From assembly GCA_034440615.1 (NCBI GenBank), contig JAOTOM010004557.1, positions 248,001-312,000 on the forward strand: a stretch of 64,000 nt of DNA, given 5' to 3'. Both the position numbers and the translations under genes were made by a program. The notes beneath the pieces were generated by a model that saw nothing but the letters and a program-made list of their open reading frames with translations, did no database searches and was not told the origin of the DNA. The DNA comes from Ashinkailepas kermadecensis. Taxonomy: Eukaryota; Arthropoda; Thecostraca; Neolepadidae. Positions 1-11,439 of the stretch are shown here, one piece after another (within the stretch, counting starts at the first letter, position 1; the number at the start of each line of letters is the position of its first letter).

Positions 1-832
1 GTCGTGAAGTGTTGAGGCTTAATAAGAGCCACAGGGTGCCCATCTGAGTTAAGCCTATCTAGAATAGGTACTATAAATGTACATACGCTCACTACAATCA
101 ATCCCTTAACTCAAGTTCCTAGGGAGCTATATATCCCAGCCTATCTAACACCATTCACTTGCTATTGCATAACACACTCAACAATCACAAACTCCTCCAA
201 TCAGGGGACGAGTGGTCTAGGGGTAAGATGCTCGTCTCACAATCGAAAGGTTGTGGGTTCGAGTCTCACCTGTCGCTAATCTTCGCCCGCGACCAATCGG
301 CGTGAGAGATTGACGACGCTACATGACTCAACGGTCGACGTGTCGTAAAAACCAATAACCAACCAAACTCCTCCAATCATACCCATTGTGCTACCATAGC
401 CAAGCTCATCAGTATCACATCCCGAAGGAAGGTGCTGAATTCCACTGCTAGGTACACCCTATATAAAGTTATAAAGCGTTTATATTTAATAAGAGACCCA
501 AGGGCCCATCCAGTTAAGTCTGCAAGTGGAAGATACCATAAGCCTGGTAAAAAGACCCACCCCAACCATCCCACATCCTGAAGAAACCAGTCCACCAATA
601 TCCCACACACCTATCAATGCCTATGTAGCCTAGCTATCCAGCCCCATTCCCCTAATCCATCTTAACACATGTGGATTGAATGCCTTATCAATAATTTTCA
701 AACTGCATCCATGCCTTAAAGGGGTCTGTGCCGTGCACACTTACTGAACATAAATATCACCCCTTCCATCACAAATTAGAACTAAAAACAAGATTTTCCT
801 GTCGAAAAAATTTGTCCACCCTACTAATCAGT
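1..832 (-). mobile_element. 3' UTR of a CR1-like LINE (family B), 5'-truncated
   Basis: This stretch matches, in the same order, the 3' non-coding part of the LINE on the minus strand at 40320-41000 and the copy at 55555-57000. Shared landmarks include the polypyrimidine-poor tail ending in AAGCCTCAACACTT (minus strand) and the segment around 870-830 that corresponds to 40915-40962. Only the 3' UTR is present and homology stops near 832, so this is a 5'-truncated insertion, as is usual for LINEs. It is interrupted at 204-363 by a SINE; the copy at 40490-40515 shows the same site without the SINE. No coding potential remains. The left end is cut by the window edge. Confidence 0.75.
204..363 (+). 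mobile_element. tRNA-derived SINE, copy 1
   Basis: A retroposon of about 160 bp with a tRNA-like head. It has an A box around GTGGTCTAGGGGTAAG and a B box GGTTCGAGTCT, the internal RNA polymerase III promoter. A body segment CGACCAATCGGCGTGAGAG follows, then a short hairpin (stem CGACGC/GTGTCG) and the 3' tail AATAACCAACC. The 16-bp direct repeat caaactcctccaatca at 188-203 and 364-379 is the target-site duplication. The paralogous LINE at 40490-40515 is an empty site. The anticodon-loop equivalent reads CTCACAA, which would fit a tRNA-Val-like origin, but the stem is imperfect. Movement is presumably by a partner LINE; the A-poor AACC tail suggests that partner recognises a specific 3' end. 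Confidence 0.92.
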
Positions 833-1163
833 CTCGGTCTCTAATTGAGAATGGGGTGAGTTGGAAAAGCTGCAAGGAAAACTGCAACATGACTTAGAGC
901 CTTTACTACAAGTTGACAATTTTTCAAATAGGCCTTTGACATGGCAGTTTGAGTATGGCACCAGGAAACCTAACGCTCAAATGAGCTTCGGTAGGAAGTT
1001 GACGGCCCTGTCAATAGATGGAAGCACCAGCGTGGGGATCGGGTGCAAGGACTGGCGGAGTGCTGACACCACCAATTCGTAATGACTATCGATCACAATG
1101 GCACCAGTGGACTCAGAAGGACAGCAGAGTCGGCGATGCATTCAATGTGGTGGGAGGTATGCG
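833..1163. other. Unassigned sequence
   Basis: No gene or repeat recognised. A 73-codon open frame on the plus strand (861-1082) has no recognisable motif. It ends with the left target duplication (ggtatgcg, 1156-1163) of the following MITE. Confidence 0.4.
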
Positions 1164-1643
1164 CGTTCATAAATTATTCGTGAAGTAGGGTGGAATATAC
1201 CCGTTACTGAACAAGCATCGACATCCTTCCCAAAGAAGTATCAACATCGTGCTCCTTGGTGCATGTTTGTGAAGTCTGCATGCCTGGTTTATAATATTAT
1301 CCCATTGCGAAGTATCATGCTTATGCTGGCCATAGTGGATGCGGCGTCAGGATGATGAGTATCCCGTAGCGCAATTCCAGGTAAAGATATTATCGATGAT
1401 GTGCTATGTTATTCAAAACCAGATTCCAGCATAGGTATTTATTTCGTTATCCTTTATATTGGCATCCACAAGTTGGGTATCTCTGAAGGCACTCAAAATG
1501 CAGTTACGAGTACGCAGTTGCCTGAAAACTGGGCTTGAAAGACTGAATTATCTTAAATAATATTTTTTATATGTTGATTTCGACATCCTGCTGTGCTCGT
1601 TCCAACATCTCACACCTAATGAGAACTCATCATTTGAACACTG
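1164..1643 (+). mobile_element. hAT-type MITE, copy 1
   Basis: A non-autonomous DNA element of 480 bp. It is homologous over its whole length to 38878-39348 and 51192-51678, in the same orientation in all three. The 3' terminus is CACTG. The 5' terminus here is mutated (CGTTCATAAATTATTCG against CAGTGATACATTATTCG in the 51-kb copy). A perfect 8-bp duplication, ggtatgcg, lies at 1156-1163 and 1644-1651. CAGTG/CACTG ends and 8-bp duplications are typical of the hAT superfamily. No transposase is encoded. Confidence 0.88.
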
Positions 1644-3138
1644 GGTATGCGGTTTCAGTGTGGTGAAAAGGATATACATTTTTTTTATCTTAAGGTGCGA
1701 TATGGCCCCGTTCATTATTCTTCAATCGCGACCAAGCTTTACCCATTCTATGTTTAGTCGCCCTTATTAATATAGCCGCCATGATAACAGCCCTAATGTA
1801 CTGGACGTGGTGGTCCGCGCACATGCCGACCTGCCGGCGTTTCAGTGTGTAGTGAAGACTACGAATGCGATTGAATTTAGCATGCAAACGCGATTAAGTA
1901 TCGTTTGTAGGCTTCGACGGATACCCCGATAACCGCGACCACTCTGCATGGTTCCGACAACGGTTCTTTGAACACAGGATGGAGCGGCCTATGTCGCCGT
2001 GGCGACCGATCCGCTGGCGCCAGTGGGTGGGCCGATTGAAGATCTCGCCTCCATTGGTCCGCCGCACGACTTCGCTGGCTTCACGCCTGATGAAACACTC
2101 GAGTACGTAGTCTTCTTTGATCTGTGGTTCTTTTTGATGCGATATGCCGACTTCGGACGTGTGGCGGCTTGTGGTTCTATTCGGTTTTCTAGTTGTGCTC
2201 TTTTGTCATTCATCATTTGTGGGAGCCGCATGGGTCCTACAAAGAGTATGTCAGATAACGGTTTTTCAAACGGTTGTTTTTTAACCGCAACCAATGCTGT
2301 GGGTATGGTTGTGAAACGTACTCCCATTTCCTCTTATTGGGGCTGGTGTTCCCGACAGCTGCCCAGGCATTCCTGGGATTAGAGCAGCGGCCAGCGTTGT
2401 ACTGCCTGGGCCTCTGTGTGCGTCTTCCTACATCTGCTGGCCAGTATTGGAGCGCCTACACCAGCTCTCATTCGACATCCCATCTAAAAGTAATCGACCA
2501 CTGACGATCCGCGCGTGGTAAAATCAATTTTAAGCTCCGATGTAGAAGGAAACCTTGAATACTAGCTTTAATACCAGCCGTCGAGCTACATTATTTTAAG
2601 CCTGAACTATCCCTTCTAACCCTCAGTAGGTAAACGTCTGTGTAAGCCACGTGAGCAGCGGTCGAGCGCTTGCAGCTGGACACATAGAAGCATTGCAACG
2701 AGGAGGAGCACATCGAAACTATCGTTGCTACCTGACGGCCGTGGCGTCAACGCTTTGAAGTTCCCTGTTTCTTAACCCTCGACCTGACCTAGAGTAAAAC
2801 ATCTCGTCGTGATTACCTGGGTTTTGGTTCAGGAATTCAGGATTCGAAAGTCGGCTCGATCACCGCAAATTCGAAACAAAAATAAATGTTCTGATTTGGC
2901 CGAGACGTCAATGGAAGGCACCACACGAAAACCTCCAGACCCAGCCGGCAGAGCGACGACACATGCGAGTAGGACATGAATTGCTCGCCTCATTGGCCGC
3001 GCCCATGCAAATGGCTTGTGAATAGTGTGGGTTTGGAATAGTAGAAGCTTGGCGAAATCGATTGCTTCGTGTTGGTGTTTTTCCAGCTAAGTTTTTGGTG
3101 TTGCCGATTGGTAATGTCAACGTCTGAGTAAAGCACAC
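1644..3138. other. Unassigned 1.5-kb stretch
   Basis: Open frames of 127 codons (plus, 1999-2382) and 112 codons (minus, 1989-2327) overlap here. Neither has a recognisable domain, a repeated match in the window, or convincing splice borders, so I do not call a gene. Base composition is unremarkable. Confidence 0.35.
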
Positions 3139-3552
3139 CAATGGCGGATCTAGGAATTTCGTATGGCGGGACTTGTCTAGAGGCGCGCCATTCCCTCGAA
3201 GGGGCGCCATTGGCCGGGGGTGCACTCGAGAATACATAAAGGGTGTGTTTGTTTGCCTTGTCCTCTTAAAGGGGTACCTTGGGCTGAACAAAAAATCCGT
3301 TGAACAGTGGAGGGGTCGGGGTGGCCTTCCATCGGTGTTTTTCTCGGTCAAGGTGGGCCTTCAAGAGGGCACATGCTCCAAGTCCCCCTCCTTTATCCGT
3401 CCCTGGAGCACACTTCATGGTAGATTATACCGCCTTGCCGGTGGTCCAGGTGAAGGACTTGGCCCTTCGTGGTGCTTTGCATGGAAGGTGCCTTGTTGTG
3501 AAATGTAATGAGGGAGAGGCATGGCTCCCTTGGCTCCCTGGAGCCGCCACTG
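3139..3552. mobile_element. MITE candidate with CARTGGCGG termini
   Basis: The first 16 bases, CAATGGCGGATCTAGG, and the reverse complement of the last 16, CAGTGGCGGCTCCAGG, match at 13 of 16 positions. This gives terminal inverted repeats on a 414-bp element. The CAGTGGCGG end is hAT-like. No clear 8-bp target duplication is seen (aagcacac against atgagacc), so it may be old. Open frames through it are incidental. Confidence 0.6.
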
Positions 3553-5347
3553 ATGAGACCTGTACATTGCCGTGTGATGTGATCTGAATTGTGTACCTGA
3601 TGTCCCCAGCGGTTCGTGTAGTGCTTCGTACATAGTGCATGACACTGTTTTCTTGTTTCTTTCTTATTTCATTATATCATGGATGCTTTATTTTTGGTCT
3701 GATCACGTGCATTTCTATTTCATGGTCTTGGACAAAGATGGAAGAGGAATATGAATTGTTCAAAAGCAGGACATAACAGCTTGCAAAATTATTCCATGCC
3801 TGGGTGATGAGGCGCAGGCAAGGAGAGGGGGCCGGTGGTCTGCCGGCCCCAATCCTTAGGATTCAAAAATACAATAATATCAAACAAGACATTTTGATAT
3901 TTTCCCCACGCAAAACCGGGATTTTCAGCTGGCTTCGCCAACCGAAAGTGGTCTTCGTTTCGTCACATTTTTTGGGTCACACCTCCCCTTAAGAAAATTC
4001 TCCGCTGAGCCCCTATCTGAGTGTAATTTCCCTGAACCAAATTATGCAATTTCAGAACTAAAACTACCATACTGTGCATGGTTTACGAGCTTTCCAAACT
4101 TAACTTCGGTCGGAGGATCTCCGCATTGCGCATAAGGGTAGGTCAAGGGCGGATCCAGGATTTTCATGGGAGTGGGCACTCTTCTGGGGGGCGTCATTTC
4201 CTTGGAAGTGCGCCACTGCGAAAGTCCTCGGAGGTTCGCTTTCGGCTGAAAATGCATTGAGCGCGTGGGGAGTGTGCACTCTGACGCACTGAATGTCTTT
4301 CGTTTTTACTGACGTCTTTAACCTTCAGAGGGGGGGGCGCCGTTCCTCTCAGAGGAGCGCCTTTGGTTGGAAAAACCCTTTGAGCGAGGTGGGTATCACT
4401 GTAGTGTGCACGGAAGGGCGCCTTTTCCCGGCAACAGGGCACCACCTTCTCACGGGGAAGGGTGCCCCTAATGCCCTCCCTGTATCTGCTCCTGGGGAAG
4501 GTGCCCTCTAAAAGTACGTACAACGCACCTGGTGCCTGCCTAGAACCCATGCCCGTATCTGACATACCTTAACTTTAACCAAACGACAGGCACCGTCCTA
4601 ACCATAAACCATGAACAAAAACAGTACTACTAGGAAAGATCGTCACCCATCGGTAAGCAAGCATTAGCATACTCCACATTGGTCGAGCAATAATCCTCAT
4701 GCCACGTTTCAATAACATCATCTCCTTGACTTATTGAAAGGTGTCCCACATGCACGCGAGTGTTTAAATCGCACGAAGGAGGCTTCTCTTTAAATTTTCC
4801 TCCTTATGTATTCCGTTTTCTGGAATCATCCTGGAACCAAATTTCCTCAATTTTCGGAAGCGCGCCAAATGTTTGTTTGGCTTTAATTGGTCACCGGAAT
4901 TATTTGGGCGCCAAATGCTGTAGTTGAAATGCGCGCCCTGGATAACCTCCAAATACACACTTCCGAGAAGTCAGCATTTCGATCTTATCTGTCGATTCCT
5001 CGGCTGGGAGCCAATCACCCTCAATTTAGAAACACAGCCAACTCCGACGGTTCACGTGTCGTAAATATTACGCGCAAGGCTAACCAATATCCTGCATCAA
5101 CCAACCAATAACCCACCACACACGCTTCCAAGGGCAGCGGGCCGCAGTTTGTTGACACCGGTATCACAGTCGCCTGCACTGCCATCTGGTGGCAGAAACT
5201 CAGTGTTGTCTCCCATTATCCAATGTTTGCGATTCATTCCTTCACTTACTGCCCTTTTGTCCCCCCCGCTTCGGTGCGCCACTGTAGCTCACCCATGCAG
5301 GGTTGGATTTTTGACTTGCAATCCCGGATTTCCAGATGAAGTGGGAG
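3553..5347. other. Non-coding stretch with a related GGCGGATCCAGG repeat
   Basis: No gene is supported. From about 4147 the sequence GGGCGGATCCAGG resembles the terminus of the 3139-3552 MITE, followed by a similar GC-rich interior up to about 4520. The other end was not located. At 5041-5110 the string CACGTGTCGTAAA and a nearby AACCAACCAATAA faintly resemble the SINE 3' end; this is too degenerate to call. Confidence 0.35.
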
Positions 5348-5505
5348 GGGGACGAGTGGTCTAGGGGTAAGATGCTCGTCTCGCAATGGAAAGATTGTGG
5401 GTTCGAATCTCACCTGTCGCTACTCTTCGCCCGCGACCAATCGGCGTGAGAGATTGGCGACGCTATGTGACTCAACGGTCGACGTGTCGTAAAACCAATA
5501 ACCAA
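5348..5505 (+). mobile_element. tRNA-derived SINE, copy 2
   Basis: Same structure as copy 1: tRNA-like head with A and B boxes, body, hairpin and the AATAACCAACC tail. The flanking repeat ccagatgaagtgggagg (from 5332) and ccagatgatttgggagg (5506-5522) is a 17-bp target duplication with two mismatches, so this copy is older than the others. The anticodon-loop region and B box carry substitutions (GGTTCGAATCT). Confidence 0.88.
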
Positions 5506-7130
5506 CCAGATGATTTGGGAGGAGAGGAAGGATTTGCAATCCGGTATTTGGACATTGGGCTAACCGAATGCGAACAGGATTTTTTTCTTCCAACTTGTGA
5601 CGTCAGAATCTCAGCTTGCACATTCCAGTGAGTCTTGTGCATTTGATGGCAGAACAATATACCATCAAATAACATCATCCAACCTGCAAATGGAAAAAGT
5701 AAAGAGATACGTTTCTGGAGAGGATTGTGACCGTGACCCAGAGATGCCCTCGTTTTCAGAAGTGCAAGTACGTTGGCCATACACTGGAACAACAGCTGAG
5801 AACCATAACCGGTGAGTCCTGACATGCGTGTCTGGTGAGACGCGATGTATTACCAGACAGGTTCATCCGCAACGGTAGGCTGGCCAGGAGGAACACTATT
5901 GAATTATAATTGAAATAATTATTTAATAATGAAAAAGGATGGCGGATCCCGCCTCCTTGTGATTTTTCGCTTGCTGTTCCTTAACCCTTTGTGAGACGAT
6001 CGTGAAACTCGGTGACTTTTACAATATTTCTCATTGATGCATGTTTCCCAGGCTTTAATTCCATGATTCGATCAGAGGCGGCTCCAGGGCCACGTTTTCG
6101 GAGGCACCTTTGACATATGCTTGGGAATACTTACGAACAGCCCATGCATCTGATGTATTCGATGTTTTGCTATTTAGGTGGTTATAATTTGTAAATCAGC
6201 TGCTCATGCTACCTTGCGTATCTACGGAATTACGTATTTTGAACCTAATTACGTCTGGGGCGAATCTAGGCGACGGAAAAATTAGACGAACGACCGGTTT
6301 TCTCAATGCGGTTCCGTTTACGTTGCGATTGGAACATTTAACGTGTGGAGCAGCACGAACGGTAATAATGCCTCACGAGCAGTGGCGCGGTGGGAATTTT
6401 TTTCCGATTGCGGATTCAGGACATCACGAGACGTATTCAGTACATTCATGCATATTCTCGACGTGTTTTTCTCCGAAACACACCCAGTTCAGAGGAATAG
6501 GCGAATAAAAATGGCGAAATGGCGAAATTTGAGACGAAATGGCGCCATTGAGTATGTTCGAATGCACTCGCTCCTCCCCATCCCACCGGTCCGGGCAACA
6601 AAATTTTCCGCGGAACGAAAAATTGAAAGAATAGAAAAGAAAGACAGTATTCCCCAGAGGAAGATTTTTGGATCAGTCCATGGCCAGGATCGTTACTAGT
6701 ACGATTTCCTGGTGACGCCTCCCGCCGATCAAAAACCTCGCGTTAAGCATTGATATCTGCATCATGCAAAAATGGCAAATCAAAAGCTATTTACGGCACT
6801 GACTGCGAAGAAGTGCTAGCAATTAACAACAGATTATGTCCCTCACTTTACCTTCCTCGCTACTCCATTGACTATTATATACGTACGTGTATAGACACCA
6901 AGTACTGTAATTAGATATGAGGACATGTTCACCAAGCCACGCACAACTTTATCGATGTAAAGCACGAACACAATCCCAAATGGTTTTTATACTTTTACCG
7001 GATTGTGCTTGTCTCCTTGTTTTATAAACCATCCCAAAATTGACATTTTGTCATCCCGAAAATGTAAATTATACCACTAGAATTCGTTTAACTAGGCTTC
7101 ATGTGCCCTGTCAAAGGGGGCCCTTGATCG
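5506..7130. other. Unassigned AT-rich stretch
   Basis: No gene recognised. Overlapping frames of 100 and 118 codons at 6206-6699 show no domain and no splice context. GAGGCGGCTCCAGGG at 6066 resembles the MITE terminus seen at 3139-3552. Confidence 0.3.
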
Positions 7131-7395
7131 CTGTTTTGGGGTTTAGGGACTCCTTCCTTCCTTCCAACTTTGGGAAAAAAAACCCTTATTTAAAAAAAAA
7201 AAAACCGGAAATCAAACCCAAGGAAGAATAAAAACCACCAAAAAAAAAAAAAACACCCCGGGCCCTCCCCCAACAAACCAACACCCCCCAAAAAAAAACA
7301 AAAACCCCGCCGGCGGGGGGGTTTTAAAATGGGGGGTGGGGGGAAAAAAAAAAAAAAAAGGGGGGGGGGTTTTAAAAAAAAAAAAAAAAAGGGGG
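7131..7395. repeat. Homopolymer-inflated tract, probable sequencing or assembly artefact
   Basis: Successive long A, G, C and T runs are joined by stretches in which nearly every base is doubled or tripled, for example around 7260-7330. This looks like low-quality read tail or homopolymer miscalling rather than biology. It sits exactly where the 5' end of the zinc-finger coding region should be, so the start of that gene cannot be read here. Confidence 0.65.
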
Positions 7396-8999
7396 GCTGC
7401 GGCAGTCGGGGTAGACGCTCAAACCAGATAATCAGTGATCAGAGTGTCAATCCGGAGAAGCCCCTGATATCCCTCACTGGAGGGAAGCCATACAACTGTG
7501 AGGTATGTGGTGCAACGTTTATCGCCAGATGCGATATGGTTAAACACAGGAAATCCCACGCCGGAGGGCGAACATACACGAATAGGATATCCTCCAGAGC
7601 GTTTCTTCAAACGCGAACTTTGGATAAACACACACGAATACACACCGGGGACAGACCTTACCGGTGCGATCTATGCGGCAGGACGTTTACTGCCGGAAAG
7701 AGTTTGGTAACTCACGTAAGATCCCATACCGGGGAGCGACCTTACAAGTGTGAGATATGTGACAGGTCGTATACTGTCAAGTTCAACTTAAATATTCACA
7801 TGAGAACGCACACTGGAGAGCGACCTTACAAATGTGAAACATGTGACAGATCGTTTTCTTCCCAGAGTGCCTTGGTTAAGCACATAAAAACCCACACTGG
7901 AGAGCGACCTTACACATGTGATATATGTGACAAGTCGTTTATTGCCAATATGCACGTAGTTAATCACATGAGAACCCACACGGGAGAGCGACCATACAAA
8001 TGTGAGTTATGTAACAGAACGTTTGCTTTGAAGTCCAATTTAGTTAGCCACATGGGAATCCACATCGGAAAGCGACGGTATGAATGTGAGATATGTTGCA
8101 GGTCGTTTAATCACAGGACGACTTTAGTTATTCACATAAGATCTCATACCGGGGAGCGACCTTACAAATGTGAGATGTGTGATCGGTCGTTTACTGTCCA
8201 GTCCAACTTAAGTGCTCACATGAGAACGCACACTGGAGAGCGACCTTACAAATGTGAGACATGTGACAGGTCGTTTATTTGCCAGAGTAACTTGGTTAGA
8301 CACATGAGAACCCACACTGGGGAGCGACCTTACAAATGTGGGACATGTGACAGGTCGTTTACTGTCAAGGACAGCTTAGTTACTCACATTAGAACGCACA
8401 CTGGAGAGCGACCTTACAAGTGTAAGACATGTGGCAGTTCGTTTCCTGTCCAGAGCACCTTGGTTAGTCACCTGAAAACGCACACCGGAGAGCGACCTTA
8501 CAAATGTACGATATGTGACAGGTCGTTTGCTGTCATGATGGCCTTAGTTATGCACATGAGAACCCACACAGGAGAGCGACCTTGCAAATGTGAGATATGT
8601 GATCGGTCGTTTACTATCAAGTCCAACTTAAATATTCACATGAGAACGCACACTGGAGAGCGACCTCACAAATGTGAGACATGTGACAGGTCGTTTATTT
8701 CCCAGAGTAACTTGGTTACACACATGAGAACCCACACTGGAGAGCGACCTTACAAATGTGGGACATGTGACAGGTCGTTCACTGTCAAGGCCAGCTTAGT
8801 TAATCACATTAGAACGCACACTGGAGAGCGACCTTACAAGTGTGAGACATGTGACAGGTCGTTTACTGTCAAGGCCAGCTTAGTTAGTCACATTAGAACG
8901 CACACTGGAGAGCGACCTTACAAGTGTGAGACATGTGACAGGTCGTTTACTGTCAAGGCCAGCTTATTTAGTCACATTAGAACGCACACTGGAGAGTGA
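7329..8999 (+). CDS. C2H2 zinc-finger protein (fingers 1-18, open part)
   Basis: The frame encodes about 18 consecutive C2H2 fingers. Each has the form CxxC-x12-HxxxH, joined by the TGERPYKC linker typical of DNA-binding Krueppel-type fingers. Finger 1 starts near residue 53 (CEVC). Finger 2 has lost its cysteines, and fingers 3-18 look intact. Such proteins bind DNA in the nucleus, usually as transcription regulators. No KRAB, ZAD, BTB or other N-terminal domain is visible. The first 20 or so residues of this frame are Lys/Gly runs from the homopolymer tract, so the ATG at 7329 is very unlikely to be the real start. Real coding begins at or after about 7395, possibly at an exon border. The frame ends at a TGA (8997-8999) made by CGA to TGA in a linker, after which finger coding continues unbroken. 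Confidence 0.85.
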   Translation: MGGGGKKKKKRGGGFKKKKKKGGCGSRGRRSNQIISDQSVNPEKPLISLTGGKPYNCEVCGATFIARCDMVKHRKSHAGGRTYTNRISSRAFLQTRTLDKHTRIHTGDRPYRCDLCGRTFTAGKSLVTHVRSHTGERPYKCEICDRSYTVKFNLNIHMRTHTGERPYKCETCDRSFSSQSALVKHIKTHTGERPYTCDICDKSFIANMHVVNHMRTHTGERPYKCELCNRTFALKSNLVSHMGIHIGKRRYECEICCRSFNHRTTLVIHIRSHTGERPYKCEMCDRSFTVQSNLSAHMRTHTGERPYKCETCDRSFICQSNLVRHMRTHTGERPYKCGTCDRSFTVKDSLVTHIRTHTGERPYKCKTCGSSFPVQSTLVSHLKTHTGERPYKCTICDRSFAVMMALVMHMRTHTGERPCKCEICDRSFTIKSNLNIHMRTHTGERPHKCETCDRSFISQSNLVTHMRTHTGERPYKCGTCDRSFTVKASLVNHIRTHTGERPYKCETCDRSFTVKASLVSHIRTHTGERPYKCETCDRSFTVKASLFSHIRTHTGE

Positions 9000-9530
9000 C
9001 CTTACAAGTGTGAGACATGTGACAGGTCGTTTACTGTCAAGGCCAGCTTATTTAGTCACATTAGAACGCACACTGGAGAGCGACCTTACAAGTGTGAGAC
9101 ATGTGACAGGTCGTTTACTGTCAAGGCCAGCTTAGTTAGTCACATTAGAACGCACACTGGAGAGTGACCTTACAAGTGTGAGACATGTGACAGGTCGTTT
9201 ACTGTCAAGGCCAGCTTATTTAGTCACATTAGAACGCACACTGGAGAGCGACCTTACAAGTGTGAGACATGTGACAGGTCGTTTACTGTCAAGGCCAGCT
9301 TATTTAGTCACATTAGAACGCACACTGGAGAGTGACCTTACAAGTGTGAGACATGTGACAGGTCGTTTACTGTCAAGGCCAGCTTAGTTAGTCACATTAG
9401 AACGCACACTGGAGAGTGACCTTACAAGTGTGAGACATGTGACAGGTCGTTTACTGTCAAGGCCAGCTTAGTTAGTCACATTAGAACGCACACTGGAGAG
9501 CGACCTTACAAGTGTGAGACATGTGACAGG
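8750..9530 (+). repeat. 84-bp tandem array of near-identical zinc-finger units
   Basis: About nine consecutive 84-bp units (28 codons, one finger each) are nearly identical at DNA level; fingers upstream differ from one another. The units at 8997, 9165 and 9333 that carry TGA are exactly 168 bp apart. This indicates that a two-finger dimer already containing the stop was itself amplified. The TGA at 9417 follows one unit later. Recent unequal crossing-over or gene conversion explains the homogeneity; an assembly error in the array is the alternative. Confidence 0.9.
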
Positions 9531-9737
9531 TCGTTTGCTGCCAAGATGACCTTAGTTATGCACATGAGAACCCACACTGGAGAGGGACCCTGCAGGTGCG
9601 ACATGTGCGGCAGTACGTTTACAGTTAAGACCCGCTTGGCTCGTCACATGATAAGCCACACCAGAGGTAAGCCGTACAACTGTGAGACATGTGGCAGCAC
9701 GTTTACCACCAAATATAATTTCGATCACCACATGTAG
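9000..9737 (+). pseudogene. In-frame continuation of the zinc-finger array after TGA
   Basis: The same frame continues for about nine more fingers, with TGA codons at 9165, 9333 and 9417, and terminates at TAG around 9735. The last three fingers (from about 9502) again have individual sequences (CDMCGSTF, CETCGSTF), as expected of an original C-terminus. The locus is therefore one of three things: a gene truncated by nonsense mutations, a gene using readthrough, or an array whose assembly is wrong. All four stops are the same CGA to TGA change in the TGER linker, consistent with CpG decay. Confidence 0.7.
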
Positions 9738-10619
9738 ATCCATTTAGGAGGGAGACCTCACAGGAGTGACATATGAGGCTGGGCGTTTCCTGAGACTGCT
9801 ACATTAGTTAGACACACGAAAGTCCAAACTGGTCGGCTGTCCCGCATGTAATGTACACGACATTTTTCGACAAGGGTGATCGGTTCGGACACGAATGCTG
9901 ACGCTGGAGGGTGTGCTGACGTGTATGGCAGGGGAACTGGCACAACACCTAACGTCGACGGTACACATGCTGGTGATGTCGAACGATGTCGCATAAACCC
10001 GAGGGTATTGATAAATATACGGTGTTGAGAAGTATTCTGATGAGTGGGTAGAGCTGGCTGTCACCATCGTTTGTGCTGTTCAATAAAGGCAGTTTCGCCG
10101 CCCTGGTCTGGCACATTGTGTAGGAAATGCACACCAGGTGGTGACGCGCGACGAGCAATATTGCCGATTATCTTTAGCTTCATGTGGAAGCTTCCCACGT
10201 AAGGCATCACTGCGATGGGAATTAGCTGCTAAAACAACAACAGCAGGAAAAGGTGCCTCGGGCGCAGCGAGGGAGCAGGGTGCCCCCCCCCCCCTCCCCC
10301 CATAGTAACCAAAAACACCCTGGACCATACAAGAGATTGTGAGATATTCACGACGCAAATCCAAAAATTCAGCTATTCGCGCACCGAAAGCGTTGTCTGC
10401 TTAATGACTTCGAACCGCCCCCCCCCTTAAGAAGGTACTTGTGGCGGCACTGGAAATTATCCAGGTGGTCTCCTCCTTTCACGGAAGGCACGTTTTCTGG
10501 CATAAGCAGTTCAGGAGCCTTCTTTGGCTTGTGAGCTTGACATTCCCCTTGGTAAAATACTACACACTTGTTTCCGAAAGCTGCAAATTACTTCCCCGAC
10601 GCAATCTCTGTCTCGGTTG

Positions 10620-10620
<1 letters not shown>
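9738..10620. other. Unassigned stretch downstream of the zinc-finger array
   Basis: For about 60 bp after the TAG the sequence still resembles finger-linker coding (LGGRPHRSDI-like), so it may be decayed finger DNA. The remainder to 10620 shows only C-rich runs (10280-10310, 10421-10430) and no supported gene. Confidence 0.35.
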
Positions 10621-10704
<84 letters not shown>

Positions 10705-10816
10705 GTCTCTCTGTCTCTCTGTCTCTCTGTCTCTCTGTCTCTCTGTCTCTCTGTATCTCTGTCTGTCTCTCTGTCTCTCTGTCTCTCTGTCTCTGTCTCT
10801 GTCTCTCTATCTCTTT
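10621..10816 (+). repeat. (CT)n and (CTCTGT)n microsatellite
   Basis: About 75 bp of pure CT dinucleotide pass into an interrupted array of CTCTCTGT/CTCTGT units. Leu/Ser open frames across it are artefacts of the repeat. Confidence 0.97.
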
Positions 10817-11246
10817 TTGGGATGATATCCCAAAAGGAAGTTTTGCAAAAAAATTGTTCTCTTAAAAGTGTAGCCTAACTAGACGTAACCAAACCAAATG
10901 CAACCCCTCTGTGTTTTATGGAGATAAAATGTGTGTAATACTTGCCTTTTGAGCACCTTAAAGCATAATGATACCATTTTATGTTCTTACCAAATTACAA
11001 ACAGGTTTTGGTGTATTTTTCTTCCTAAATGAAAGGTCAACATTTGCAGAGGGAATGAGTGGTCCGGTAATCTTAATCATGCGGATTAATGATGTTTTGG
11101 AAAGTGAATTATTTTCCGTTCATAGAACACCACAAACCCCAAAGTTACCGAGATTTTCCCAGATTTGTATACTTTTTAATCTGCAAAACCAGATTGTCGA
11201 ACTGCAGAGGAAAAAAAGCAGGTACGGAAGAAATGACTGGTCACAC

Positions 11247-11431
11247 CCATAGGCGTAGGAACGTCTGAAAGAGTGCGGGCGTGCCAGGGTCAATAGCAGG
11301 CGCGCACCCAGTGATTTCACATAGTACCATGGCTGAGCACTTTTGGATAGAGAACCCGACAATATTAATAGTGAACACACAACATTAACCGCCAAGGGGG
11401 ATGGGGCACGCCCCCCTGGACGCGCCTATGG
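11247..11431. mobile_element. Short MITE candidate with CCATAGGCG ends
   Basis: The segment begins CCATAGGCG and ends CGCCTATGG, a perfect 9-bp inverted terminus on a 185-bp segment, with weaker inverted similarity further in. No target duplication was found. Confidence is limited by the short inverted repeat. Confidence 0.4.
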
Positions 11432-11439
11432 CTAACAGC

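Noticed and set aside
204..290. Functional tRNA gene
   Set aside because: The tRNA-like head is repeated with the same non-tRNA body and target duplications at six places and has an imperfect anticodon stem; it is a SINE.
1989..2504. Possible gene with frames of 112-127 codons
   Set aside because: Opposing frames of similar length, no domain and no splice support on either strand.
5041..5115. Degenerate SINE 3' end (CACGTGTCGTAAA ... AACCAACCAATAA)
   Set aside because: Similarity is short and broken; no head, no target duplication.
7329..7395. Lys/Gly-rich N-terminus of the zinc-finger protein
   Set aside because: Encoded by the homopolymer tract that looks like a sequencing artefact.
10524..10865. 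Leu/Ser-rich frames over the CT repeat
   Set aside because: Pure microsatellite translation.
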